A stretch of DNA of 64,000 nt, from NCBI GenBank assembly GCA_020634315.1, contig JACKBV010000014.1:33762-97761 (forward strand), given 5' to 3'. This stretch comes from Ardenticatenaceae bacterium (GTDB lineage: Bacteria > Chloroflexota > Anaerolineae > Promineifilales > Promineifilaceae). How positions within the stretch are numbered: the first letter of the stretch is position 1; each line of letters starts with the position of its first letter. Position numbers and translations under genes: made by a program. Shown here piece after piece: positions 48,700 to 57,448 of this stretch. The notes under the pieces were generated by a model that saw only the letters and a program-made list of their open reading frames with translations, ran no database searches and was not told where the DNA came from.

Positions 48700-50007
48700 A
48701 TGCACATGACCATCTTGCGTATAAAACATCACCTGGCGCGTATGTCCACATATGTGCCGCTCATTGTGCTCTTTGTGCTGATAATAGCCCCGGAATGGCC
48801 TGTTTTTGCCGATGATTCCTACCGGATTGACGCCATTGTCGGTTTGCGCCGCTTTGATTTCCTGCTGTGGGAAACAGAGGCGATCTTGCAAAAAGCGGAA
48901 GCCGTTTTGGCAGATGAGCAGGCTTATCTGGATGAAACGACACAGCAGCAAGTTGTGTTGAATTATCTGGCGTTGATGGCAGAAATTGATCGCTTGAACG
49001 GGGAAATCGATGCCATTTACATCCAGGCAGATATGCCGGATGCGGACACCGCAGCACAGGCTCATTTGCCTGTGCTGCAAGCGGAACTGGCGCAAGTGCG
49101 TGATGATGCCGCTGCGTTACAACCGTTGGCGGAAGCCATTGTGCAAGATCAGGTAGCCTGGGCGCTGCGGCAGGAGGGATTTACGCTGTTGGGGCAAACG
49201 TGGCCGCCGGTGATGATGCATATGACGCCGCTGCCGCTGCTGTTGGTGGTGTCGCCGCGTGATCATGTGGAGAGTATCTATCAGGTTTCGCTGTATCACG
49301 GGTTGACGACGCCGGTGCAGGAAGAGATGGAAACGGCCGTTTACGAAAACGTAGACCTGTCTGCCCTGGTTGTGCCCATTGGCGGCATGGGCACCTATCC
49401 GGCAATGATTATGGAAACAGCCAGCATCAACTGGCTGGCGGAAGTAACCGCACACGAATGGACACACCATTGGCTCACCTTTCAACCCTTGGGCGTTCGC
49501 TACGCGCAAGACCCGCAAATGCGCATCATTAACGAAACAGTGGCCTCTATGGTCGATGTGGAAATCCGCGACATTGTGATAGCGCAGTTCTACCCAGACT
49601 TTTTGCCAGCCCCGGCGGCATCAACCCCAACGAACACATCATCAGCGACGGAAACGCCGCCTCCCTTCAATTTTCGTGCAGAGATGGCGCAGACGCGGCT
49701 CCGCGTCGATGAACTGCTGGCGGCAGGTCAGGTAGACGGTGCCGAGGCATACATGGAAGAGCGGCGCGAGTTTTTTGTGGCAAATGGGTATGCCATTCGC
49801 AAGCTAAACCAGGCGTATTTCGCCTTTTATGGGGCTTATGCGTCGCAGCCAGGAGCAACGGGCGGTGATCCAATCGGCCCGATGCTGCGCGTTATCCGTG
49901 ATGACAGCCCATCGCTGCACGCATTTTTGCAAAAAGTGGGGCAAATCAAGCAGTACGAGGATTTACTGGCAATGTATGAAGAAGTAGGAGGGCCAGGAGA
50001 AGAATAA
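48700..50007 (+). CDS. Predicted membrane-anchored zinc metallopeptidase, family not recognised
   Basis: About 435 residues. A hydrophobic N-terminal segment (MSTYVPLIVLFVLIIAPEWPVFA) is a signal peptide or anchor. A helical stretch follows (about 60-130, many Glu, Ala and Gln). The centre holds EVTAHEWTHHWLTF, an HExxH zinc site with a further His, and about 30 residues on NETVASMVDVEI, a likely third ligand. The C-terminal half is helical (RVDELLAAGQVDGAEAYMEE). A zinc peptidase is the best inference. Start uncertain: TTG 48664, ATG 48700, 48706 or 48742. The gene follows the beta-helix gene on the same strand. Confidence 0.75.
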   Translation: MHMTILRIKHHLARMSTYVPLIVLFVLIIAPEWPVFADDSYRIDAIVGLRRFDFLLWETEAILQKAEAVLADEQAYLDETTQQQVVLNYLALMAEIDRLNGEIDAIYIQADMPDADTAAQAHLPVLQAELAQVRDDAAALQPLAEAIVQDQVAWALRQEGFTLLGQTWPPVMMHMTPLPLLLVVSPRDHVESIYQVSLYHGLTTPVQEEMETAVYENVDLSALVVPIGGMGTYPAMIMETASINWLAEVTAHEWTHHWLTFQPLGVRYAQDPQMRIINETVASMVDVEIRDIVIAQFYPDFLPAPAASTPTNTSSATETPPPFNFRAEMAQTRLRVDELLAAGQVDGAEAYMEERREFFVANGYAIRKLNQAYFAFYGAYASQPGATGGDPIGPMLRVIRDDSPSLHAFLQKVGQIKQYEDLLAMYEEVGGPGEE

Positions 50008-50013
50008 GGAAGT

Positions 50014-50466
50014 CTATTCCTCTTTTTTCTCTCCTCCCTCCTCTTTCTTCTCTTCCGTAATGTCGTTGAGGATGACGAGCATCCGTGACGCTTCGGCTTT
50101 GTAGTCGGCGCGGGGCAGGCGGAGATACGCTTCGAGATCGGTGCGGGCGTCATGGAAACGGCCGTTTTCCTGAGCCACCATTGCGCGATTCAACAACGCA
50201 TCGGCATAATCCGGCTGTTCTGCCAACAAGGCATCCAGGTCTGCCTGCGCCTCATCCAGCCGCCCCAATTCTCGCCACAACAACACCGCCCGCGCCAGCC
50301 GTGCCTGATAAAAGGTCGGGTCAATGGCATAAGCACGCGAGAAATAACGAATGGCCGCTTCATGTTCGCCGCGCATGTTATTTTTATTGCCAAAATAGCG
50401 GTGCAGCCCGCCCCATGTGTAGACCAACCAGGCCCAAATAAAACGTAACATACTATTGTTGATCAT
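50014..50466 (-). CDS. Small membrane-tethered TPR protein
   Basis: About 150 residues. The hydrophobic N-terminus (MLRFIWAWLVYTWGGLHRYFG) is probably an anchor. Three TPR-like helical pairs follow (EAAIRYFSRAYAIDPTFYQA, EAQADLDALLAEQPDYADA, HDARTDLEAYLRLPRADY). The highly charged C-terminus (EEKKEEGGEKKEE) is low complexity. The end of the metallopeptidase gene on the other strand lies 6 nt away, so the genes are convergent with no terminator seen. No specific function. Confidence 0.65.
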   Translation of the reverse strand: MINNSMLRFIWAWLVYTWGGLHRYFGNKNNMRGEHEAAIRYFSRAYAIDPTFYQARLARAVLLWRELGRLDEAQADLDALLAEQPDYADALLNRAMVAQENGRFHDARTDLEAYLRLPRADYKAEASRMLVILNDITEEKKEEGGEKKEE

Positions 50467-50521
50467 TGGTAAGCGGTAAGCGGGACAAAACCGGCCACCG
50501 CTTACCATTTACTGCCTACCG

Positions 50522-51454
50522 TCACTCTCTTTCGCTCAGCCACTTTTCAGTTTGCATGGCAGCCGCCACGCCCTGCCCGACCGATGTACCAACCTGCCGG
50601 TAGATGGCGTCTTGGATTTCGCCAGCGGCGAAAACGCCAGGGACACTGGTACGCATTAGTTCGTCTGTGATGACGTAACCATGCTCGTCCATTTCTAGCT
50701 GCCCTTCCAGGAACTTGCTGTTTGGATAATGGCCGACAAAGACGAACACGCCATCAATCGGTTGATCTTGTGTTGCGCCAGTTTCCACATTGCGCAGAGT
50801 AGCGCTTTGCACTGTGCCGTTGCCCTTAATTTCATCAAGGACTGTATTCCACACAAAGTTGATTTTCTCGTTGGCAAAGGCGCGTTTTTGCAGTGCCGGG
50901 CCGCCGCGCAGTTCGCTGCGGCGGTGGACGACGGTGACGGTGGTGGCAAATTTGGTCAGAAAGATGCCTTCTTCCAGGGCGCTGTCCCCACCGCCCACGA
51001 CGATGACGTCCTTGCCGCGAAAGAAGAAGCCATCGCATGTGCCGCAGTAACTGACGCCACGCCCGATGAATTCTTCTTCGCCGGGAATGCCCAGGCGGCG
51101 CGGCGAAGCGCCAGCGGTGACGATGACGGCGTCCGCCATGTACTCTTTGCCGTAGGTTTTGATGTAGAACGGGGAGCCTTTGCTAAAGTCAACGGCCGTT
51201 ACCTCATCATACTCCAGGCGTGCGCCAAAATGCTCCGCCTGTTTCTGCATAACCTCAACCAGTTCCGCTCCTGTGGGCGGATGTTCCTCGCGGAAGAAGC
51301 CAGGGTAATTTTCAATTTCTGAGGTAAGCGCGACCTGTCCACCCAACTGTGACCCGGCAATGACGAGTGGATTGAGCTGCGCACGTGCTGTGTAGAGAGC
51401 GGCCGTTAATCCGGCCGGCCCTGATCCAATAATGACAACTTTTTCTTTTTCCAT
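50522..51454 (-). CDS. trxB: Thioredoxin reductase
   Basis: Reduces thioredoxin with NADPH through FAD. 310 residues. FAD-binding GSGPAGLTAALYTARA is at the N-terminus, the redox-active pair is in YCGTCDG (CGTC rather than the usual CATC), the NADPH motif is VVGGGDSALEEGIFLTK, and the second FAD strand is GVFAAGEIQD. Length is normal. GAGG lies upstream. A small change in the CxxC dipeptide can shift redox potential but is not unusual enough to change the assignment. Confidence 0.95.
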   Translation of the reverse strand: MEKEKVVIIGSGPAGLTAALYTARAQLNPLVIAGSQLGGQVALTSEIENYPGFFREEHPPTGAELVEVMQKQAEHFGARLEYDEVTAVDFSKGSPFYIKTYGKEYMADAVIVTAGASPRRLGIPGEEEFIGRGVSYCGTCDGFFFRGKDVIVVGGGDSALEEGIFLTKFATTVTVVHRRSELRGGPALQKRAFANEKINFVWNTVLDEIKGNGTVQSATLRNVETGATQDQPIDGVFVFVGHYPNSKFLEGQLEMDEHGYVITDELMRTSVPGVFAAGEIQDAIYRQVGTSVGQGVAAAMQTEKWLSERE

Positions 51455-51611
51455 TGTCTGTAATGACCTCGCTACAGATTTTCTTGAATTGGGTTGGCAG
51501 TTATGCTCAGCAAAAGCCAGCCTCTGCCAATCTCATAAATTGATAAAATCTGTTTCTTTGATAGGCAGGTAAAGTTCATTCTTACTTGCCTATGGCAATT
51601 CTTACAACTTG

Positions 51612-53249
51612 TTAACGATTGCGGACAATTGGCAGCAACACCTGTTGCGGGTCAACCAAGACGATGCCTTGCCCAATATTGTCACCCTCGTTTGTCTCGG
51701 AGACGGCGTTGCCACTATCAATTTTTACCCAATACGAATGTGGGCCAGGCGTTAAATTGTCCCAGTTGACAGAGGCAGTGTGTACACCGTTCGTACAACC
51801 CCGTACAGTGGGATTGACAACGACTGACCCGATTTCCTGGGTGAGGGCGCTGTTGGCATAAAAGCGAACGGTGAAAGGAACGGTGACATCTGTATTGCCA
51901 TTGTTGCGGATACTGACGGATAAGGTTGCACTGCCCGTGCCACCGCCACCCGTAAAGATGACAGGCGTATTGACGCGTTCGATCAACAGATTGGGCGGCG
52001 TTGCCGATGCGCTCGCCGATGTTTGGAACTGCTGTCCAAGGGTTGTGAGGTTGACTAGATTTTCGTCGAACAGTTGGCTGGCCGATCCCGTCTGGTAGGG
52101 GGTATAGACAGCAAACCACATCCATTGTTGGATGAGTTTGTTGTTGTCCAGGGGGTAGCCTAGATTGGGGTCAACGGCCGTTTCCATAAAGTTAAACGTA
52201 TCGACCATGAACTGATGAACGCGCTCCTCCGTAAAACAGTTGCCATGCTCATCTTGTAAAAAGCAAGAGCCGCCATCTTCCTCATAGGGATAGAGAATAG
52301 AATACTCCGTGAGAATCAACGGCTTGTTTTGTTGTCCATGCTCCTTCATCCAGGTACGCATGTCGATTATTTGCTCGGTAAAAATTGTGATGCTGTCATG
52401 CTCGGCGAAACAGTAGACACTATTCTGCCCGCATACGGACGCAACGCCACCACTCTCGCGGCGCCCAAGGGTTGGATCTGTTCCCAAAGCCACGTTTGCA
52501 ATCCCGTTAGGTTCCCCTTGCGGATTGACTTCTGGCAAGATGTACAGATGGATATTCCAAACATCGACCGGCATGGGAGTGCCGTAGGCGTTCAGATAAG
52601 CATTCCACATCAAGTCCAGATATTGCAAACGTCCCGGCGTTACCTGCACTAAACCAGAGACAGCAACCTGGGCCGTTGGGTCTTCTTCCTTGATCCAATA
52701 ATAGACATCGTGATAAGCACGCGCATAAATATCGGGAAAGACATCCCCTTGCCCACTTTCGATTTCATCCGGGTCTGGCCCACGGTCGACTTCGTTGCCC
52801 ACCAGCCATAAACCGCCTGGGTTGTTGCTAACTAGATTTTTTACATAGTTACGGGCGGAACTGCCGGTCAGGCCATCTGGCCCAATCAAATACTGTGGAT
52901 AATAGTTGCCAGCCCCGTCTTTTTGTTGTTTTACTAAGATCACAGGCACAAATTGCGCACCATTACCCGGATCGACTGAACCAGCAGCGGAGCCAAAAGT
53001 GACATACCACCCGGCTCTCAGCGTGTTAAGTAAAGGGATTTGGTCTGATCCCAAGGGGGTGGCACCATAGCGACAGTTAGGGGCACTGCTTGTTTCGCCG
53101 TTGGGCGTGATGAGGGGGATGCTCTCGCTGGCCTGTGCCGACTGACTGGCAAGATGTGTCTGTGCCAGAACGATTAAGAGAGCGAAACTGAGGACAAGAA
53201 AGGGGATGATTCGGCGGAATATTGCCCCTGATTGATGTGTCTCTTGCAT
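51612..53249 (-). CDS. Secreted clan GH-A-like glycosidase-fold protein with CARDB-like domain
   Basis: 545 residues with a signal peptide (RIIPFLVLSFALLIVLAQTH). An alpha/beta-barrel-like domain spans about 60-390. LWLVGNEVDRGPDPDEIESG holds an Asn-Glu pair at the position of a GH-A acid/base, and KPLILTEYSILYPYEEDGG holds a second Glu at the expected nucleophile position. A CARDB/Ig-like domain follows near 430-530 (SVSIRNNGNTDVTVPFTVRF, YWVKIDSGNAVSETNEGDN). The C-terminal tail is QQVLLPIVRNR. GAGG sits 9 nt before the ATG. Substrate and family number are not assigned. Confidence 0.8.
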   Translation of the reverse strand: MQETHQSGAIFRRIIPFLVLSFALLIVLAQTHLASQSAQASESIPLITPNGETSSAPNCRYGATPLGSDQIPLLNTLRAGWYVTFGSAAGSVDPGNGAQFVPVILVKQQKDGAGNYYPQYLIGPDGLTGSSARNYVKNLVSNNPGGLWLVGNEVDRGPDPDEIESGQGDVFPDIYARAYHDVYYWIKEEDPTAQVAVSGLVQVTPGRLQYLDLMWNAYLNAYGTPMPVDVWNIHLYILPEVNPQGEPNGIANVALGTDPTLGRRESGGVASVCGQNSVYCFAEHDSITIFTEQIIDMRTWMKEHGQQNKPLILTEYSILYPYEEDGGSCFLQDEHGNCFTEERVHQFMVDTFNFMETAVDPNLGYPLDNNKLIQQWMWFAVYTPYQTGSASQLFDENLVNLTTLGQQFQTSASASATPPNLLIERVNTPVIFTGGGGTGSATLSVSIRNNGNTDVTVPFTVRFYANSALTQEIGSVVVNPTVRGCTNGVHTASVNWDNLTPGPHSYWVKIDSGNAVSETNEGDNIGQGIVLVDPQQVLLPIVRNR

Positions 53250-53279
53250 GAAAATTACCTCGTGATGAAGATTTGGGTT

Positions 53280-54509
53280 CTATGATATTGGCGATAGCCA
53301 GTCCCACTCGATGGGGATGTCGATCAGCCCGCCGGTTTGGGGACGAGTCGGGGCCGTGATTTGAAACGGCCGTTCATACGTATCATATGCATTTGCTTGC
53401 GTGGTCGGCCCGTAAACGGCCGTTTTCAATTGATACGCCGCTGGTAACAACGGCAGCGCCCCCAACTTGCAGCGAATTTGGCCTAATCCATTCTCCGGGC
53501 GCAGTGTAACGCCAGTAAACTGCTGTTGTACCGTATGCACCTGAATGCCATCGGCACGCACCAGCATCAGCTCAAAAGTAGGGTCAGGCACAGTTTCATG
53601 GGGCGTGTAAGCCATTTCCACCACCATTTCATCGCCCGTTGTAAACGTCGATTGCTCCTGCCCCTCTGTCGTCAGAAAACGCAGCGCGTGAATTTCAATG
53701 CCTGCCTTGTCGACAGCTTCCGCTTGTTCCTTGACAGCATGCTCCTGATCCGCGCGTCTTTGCTCCTGGTGAAACTCATATTGCGGCAGCACTTCTTGTA
53801 CCAGCCCATACGCCTTCATGCTGCCTTTGTCCAGCCAGAGGGCGTGGGTACATAAGCTGCGAATCGTGCTGGCGTGATGGCTGACGATGACAATGGTCAC
53901 GCCTTGCCGCTTCATTTTATAGATATGCTCGATGCATTTGTTTTGAAATGCCTGGTCGCCAACAGCCAGAACTTCGTCCACAATCAACACATCGGGGCGC
54001 ACATGAATGGCGATGCTGAACCCCAGCCGCATATACATGCCAGAGGAATAATGCTTGACTGGCATGTCGATAAAATTGCCTAATTCGGAGAAGGCAATGA
54101 TGGAATCAAATGATTGATCGACATCGGTACGGCTCAACCCCAGCACGGAGGCATTCAAATAGACGTTTTCACGCCCGGTGAGGTCTGGATGAAAGCCAGC
54201 GCCCAACTCTAACAAGGCACTGACTCGCCCGCGCACAACCATGCGCCCTGTTGTGGGGCGCAAGATGCGGGTGATGAGCTTCAGTACCGTGCTTTTGCCA
54301 CTGCCGTTGCGACCAATTAGCCCCAGGCATTGGCCTTGCCGGATTTCCATGTCCAGATTTTTGACGGCCCATAAATCTTGTTCTTGGCGGAACTGGTCTT
54401 TGCGGGAAACGCTGTTAACCAGCATTTCTAGCATGGTACGCGGGCTGGCGGCAGAATAAACAAAACGTTTGCTGATGTTTTCAAATTCAATGACCGGTTG
54501 GTCTTTCAT
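53280..54509 (-). CDS. Wzt/RfbE-type polysaccharide ABC exporter ATPase
   Basis: 409 residues. The N-terminal ATPase half has Walker A GLIGRNGSGKST, a signature motif written HYSSGMYMRLGFSIA and Walker B DVLIVDEVLAVGD. This order is typical of O-antigen/teichoic acid exporters. The C-terminal half from about 260 is a Wzt_C-type carbohydrate-binding beta-sandwich (TTGDEMVVEMAYTPHETVPD, FELMLVRADGIQVHTVQQQF). The partner permease (Wzm) is not within the window, so the ATPase is separated from it or uses another. It is 30 nt upstream of the secreted GH-like gene on the same strand. Confidence 0.88.
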   Translation of the reverse strand: MKDQPVIEFENISKRFVYSAASPRTMLEMLVNSVSRKDQFRQEQDLWAVKNLDMEIRQGQCLGLIGRNGSGKSTVLKLITRILRPTTGRMVVRGRVSALLELGAGFHPDLTGRENVYLNASVLGLSRTDVDQSFDSIIAFSELGNFIDMPVKHYSSGMYMRLGFSIAIHVRPDVLIVDEVLAVGDQAFQNKCIEHIYKMKRQGVTIVIVSHHASTIRSLCTHALWLDKGSMKAYGLVQEVLPQYEFHQEQRRADQEHAVKEQAEAVDKAGIEIHALRFLTTEGQEQSTFTTGDEMVVEMAYTPHETVPDPTFELMLVRADGIQVHTVQQQFTGVTLRPENGLGQIRCKLGALPLLPAAYQLKTAVYGPTTQANAYDTYERPFQITAPTRPQTGGLIDIPIEWDWLSPIS

Positions 54510-54587
54510 GTAACTTGTTCATATTCCTGTCAGGTTGCTCAAAACGTCCGCATTTTAACTGAAAAGAGATGTATCTTCAATTCTCCT

Positions 54588-55211
54588 TTAGTCCTGTAAC
54601 AATGCGGCAACCTGGCGAGCCAGGTGTTGCAGCCAACGCTGATAAAGTTTGCGCAAGAGCAGCAGCCCGCCTAACCCAAGGAGAACGGCCGTTGACAGAG
54701 CCGTTAGCAATGTGCGCTTGTGGGAGATGGCAGGCAGGATAACGGCCGTTTCCCCCGCATCCTCCTGAGACATCCCTTGTTGTAAATGGCGTTCCAGTTC
54801 CGTGAGATTTTGGCGCACAATCGAGCGTGCCACCGTTTGTAAGTAAGGCGTGCCGGCGTCTGCGAATTTCCCCGTCACACTAATCTCCCCATCATAATGC
54901 AGCATCGTTTGCGCAGCTTCCGCTGTCAGCCAGATGTGCCCAGACCCGGAGAGATTGCCCTCTGCGCTGTGTCCCACAGCTTGCAGCGCCACCTCATACG
55001 GCTTGTCGGTGGTCGTGAGCGTCAGCGTGCCCGTGACTTTGCTTTGAAACAGCCCCGCATGAATGTGCAGCGTACCGGCAAAGCGATTGTCGTGTACCCA
55101 GCGCAAATTTTGACAGTCGGGAACAGCTTCGGCAAAGGTCACCGGATTGCGCAGCATGGCCCAAACTTGCTCCTGAGGCGCAGTAAATGCATATGATCCT
55201 GCTAGTTTCAT
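54588..55211 (-). CDS. coxG: CoxG-family SRPBCC protein with C-terminal membrane helix
   Basis: 208 residues. The START/SRPBCC fold resembles CO dehydrogenase subunit G: MKLAGSYAFTAPQEQVWAML, NPVTFAEAVPDC, SKVTGTLTLTTTDKPYEVAL, SAEGNLSGSGHIWLTAE, and the DGEISVTGKFADAGTPYLQT strand. The C-terminus has a hydrophobic helix (LLTALSTAVLLGLGGLLLLR), as in CoxG proteins that tether molybdenum hydroxylases to the membrane. GAGGAG precedes the ATG at 55211. It lies 34 kb from the xdh-type operon; a functional link is possible. Confidence 0.88.
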   Translation of the reverse strand: MKLAGSYAFTAPQEQVWAMLRNPVTFAEAVPDCQNLRWVHDNRFAGTLHIHAGLFQSKVTGTLTLTTTDKPYEVALQAVGHSAEGNLSGSGHIWLTAEAAQTMLHYDGEISVTGKFADAGTPYLQTVARSIVRQNLTELERHLQQGMSQEDAGETAVILPAISHKRTLLTALSTAVLLGLGGLLLLRKLYQRWLQHLARQVAALLQD

Positions 55212-55227
55212 GAACCGGCTCCTCAAA

Positions 55228-55683
55228 TTACAGGGAAAGTTGTTCCGCCTGATTGCGTAAACAATGGAAAAAAGGTTTTAAGATTTTGGCTAAGGCATTC
55301 CTCACCATTTGTGCCATAACAGGAGTGGGCGCGTCGAAGCTGCTGCTGATTTCCAGGCGTGTCTGCCCATTTTCGATTTCTTGTAATTGCGCTGTGCCTG
55401 CTATGTCCAACGTGTTGTTGCCTAAAAAGAGCCTGATGTTGATGCACAATTGTGTCGGTGGAATGAGTTCAGTCCATTCGATAATGGCCGGAATCCGCAA
55501 ACCACCTCCATTATTGCCTGACTCGCCCCAAGCAACGACGATGCGAAAACGGCGTGCTGGCTCTAATATCTCCCACTCCACCAAGCCGGGCATACAGGTG
55601 CTGGTCACCTGGGGATCAGTGAGAATTTGCCATACGGCCGTTTCCGCTGCTTGAATGATGATAGAGGTGATGAGCTGCATCAC
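55228..55683 (-). CDS. SRPBCC-family protein
   Basis: 151 residues, soluble. The START-like pattern is ITSIIIQAAETAVWQILTDPQ, FRIVVAWGES and a final helix (PVMAQMVRNALAKILKPFFH). The ligand is unknown. It is followed after 16 nt by CoxG on the same strand; the two form a pair of related folds and probably an operon. A second in-frame ATG lies one codon later. Confidence 0.8.
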   Translation of the reverse strand: MMQLITSIIIQAAETAVWQILTDPQVTSTCMPGLVEWEILEPARRFRIVVAWGESGNNGGGLRIPAIIEWTELIPPTQLCINIRLFLGNNTLDIAGTAQLQEIENGQTRLEISSSFDAPTPVMAQMVRNALAKILKPFFHCLRNQAEQLSL

Positions 55684-55785
55684 AATTATGTTACGCCATC
55701 GCCGGAGAAATGAAAAGGTTGTTACAGGAATACCAATCTACCGCTTTGTTGGCACGGCCGTTCCTCTCGCTTTATCATAGTAGCT

Positions 55786-56613
55786 ATGGCACATGAAGAT
55801 GAAGTGGCCGCACTGGTAACGGCCGTTAAACAATCCAAAAAATACGCGGACACCTACGAAGACACCATTCGTGAATTGGCTGAAGATGCGCTGCGCCGCT
55901 ACAAGAAGCCCAAGCAAGCCCTGAAAGCAGTACGCGCCCAACTGCACAGCATCATGGCTCCCTATTTGGGCGATCCCGTTTATGAAGAAGCGGCAGCACG
56001 CTTAACGGCCGTTTTTGCGACCCAAGACCCCGTTCAAATCAAAGAAACCTGCCGCACCATTTTGTACGACCACCTTTCAACACGAGAGCGGCTGCCCATT
56101 TTGCAAACATTCTATCGCGAGATTTTCCACATAACCGGCAAGCCCAAGTCGTTGTTAGACATCGCTTGCGGCTTAAACCCACTCGCCTTCCCCTGGATGG
56201 AACTGCCGGCAACGACCGCCTTTTATGCTTATGACATTCACGAGCCGCGCATCGCCTTCATCAACCATTATTTTGCGCTGCAAGGGCTGCCACCACTGGC
56301 AAAAGTGCAAGACATCGCCCTGCAATTCCCGCAAGAACAGGCAGATGTGGCTTTGTTTTTGAAGGAGATGCCCCGTTTTGCACGCAATTATGGGGATTTG
56401 GGACGGCCGTTACTGGAAGCACTCAATGTGCGTTGGCTCGTCCTCTCTTTTCCCGAAGTGAGCACGCACGGCGGGCGCAACCTGGTCAATCGTTACCGTG
56501 AATTCATGCAGCAGCTCATCGCCGGGCATGATTGGCCTCTTACGGAACTGCTGTTTGAGGGCGAGTTGGTTTTTTGCATTCACAAAGGCGAAAACGCGAG
56601 CGAAACGCACTGA
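55786..56613 (+). CDS. FmrO/ArmA-Rmt family 16S rRNA (m7G1405-type) methyltransferase
   Basis: 275 residues. This family methylates N7 of G1405 in helix 44 and blocks 4,6-disubstituted aminoglycosides. Recognised parts are an N-terminal helical region (KYADTYEDTIRELAEDALRR), the STRERLP motif near 103, the SAM site SLLDIACGLNPLAFPWM near 128, and the conserved LSFPEVSTHGGRNLVNRYRE near 225. The motifs expected for SAM and target binding appear present. The gene is followed 21 nt later by rsmE and then rsmI on the same strand. Whether it methylates G1405 in this organism, and so gives intrinsic resistance, is not established. No mobile element is near. Confidence 0.85.
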   Translation: MAHEDEVAALVTAVKQSKKYADTYEDTIRELAEDALRRYKKPKQALKAVRAQLHSIMAPYLGDPVYEEAAARLTAVFATQDPVQIKETCRTILYDHLSTRERLPILQTFYREIFHITGKPKSLLDIACGLNPLAFPWMELPATTAFYAYDIHEPRIAFINHYFALQGLPPLAKVQDIALQFPQEQADVALFLKEMPRFARNYGDLGRPLLEALNVRWLVLSFPEVSTHGGRNLVNRYREFMQQLIAGHDWPLTELLFEGELVFCIHKGENASETH

Positions 56614-56634
56614 TTTTCGCTTCACCCATTGACT

Positions 56635-57354
56635 ATGCACCGTTTTTTTGTAGACCCCCAGTTTATCAGCGATACGGCCGTTTCCTTTCCGCCAGAACAG
56701 GCTCACCAACTACGCACCGTGCTGCGCATGAACGTCGGCGATGCCGTCGTTGTCCTCGACAATGACGGGCAGGCATACGATGTCACCCTCACCCACATCG
56801 AGAAGCGGCAAGTGTTGGGCGAGATTACGGCACGGTATGCGGCGGGTGGTGAACCCGGCACGCACATCACGTTATACATGGCCTTGTTGAAGCGGGATAA
56901 TTTTGAATGGGTACTGCAAAAAGGGACGGAAATCGGCGTGACCCGGTTTGTTCCGTTGCTGACGGCACGCACGGTTGTTGCCGCCAAAACGAATAAACAA
57001 GAACGTTGGCAGCGCATCCTTACCGAAGCGGCCGAGCAATGTCGTCGCGGTCGCATTCCAGAGCTGACTGCACCGCAGCCGCTGTCCACCGCCGCCGCCG
57101 CACATGGAGCCGACATCGCGCTCATCCCTTGGGAAGAGGCCACGCAAATCACGCTTGCTGCCGCCCTGGCCGCGCAGCCGGTTCGCTCGGTGGCTTTGTT
57201 TATTGGGCCGGAGGGTGGATTTGCGGAGAGTGAGGTGGAAAACGGCCGTTTACAAGGCCTGATTCCTGTCACATTAGGGCCGCGCATCTTGCGTGCAGAA
57301 ACGGCCGCTATCGTCGCCGCCACCCTGACTTTGCAAGCATGTGGCGACCTGTAA
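56635..57354 (+). CDS. rsmE: RsmE, 16S rRNA m3U1498 methyltransferase
   Basis: Methylates N3 of U1498 in the decoding region. 239 residues. The N-terminal PUA-like part (MHRFFVDP, AHQLRTVLRMNVGDAVVVLD) is followed by the SPOUT domain: ALLKRDNFEWVLQKGTEIGV, EQCRRGRIPEL, the SAM knot FIGPEGGFAESEVE and LGPRILRAETAAIVAATL. The ATG at 56635 is used; a TTG lies two codons earlier. It is co-directional with the upstream Rmt-type gene. Confidence 0.95.
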   Translation: MHRFFVDPQFISDTAVSFPPEQAHQLRTVLRMNVGDAVVVLDNDGQAYDVTLTHIEKRQVLGEITARYAAGGEPGTHITLYMALLKRDNFEWVLQKGTEIGVTRFVPLLTARTVVAAKTNKQERWQRILTEAAEQCRRGRIPELTAPQPLSTAAAAHGADIALIPWEEATQITLAAALAAQPVRSVALFIGPEGGFAESEVENGRLQGLIPVTLGPRILRAETAAIVAATLTLQACGDL

Positions 57355-57448
57355 CCGGACACCAATGGCTTACCATCCATCACGACGCATCGGCAGCCGC
57401 CAGAGTCCCGTCATTTTGTTAATGCCACATTTGTAAAAAGAGGCAGCT

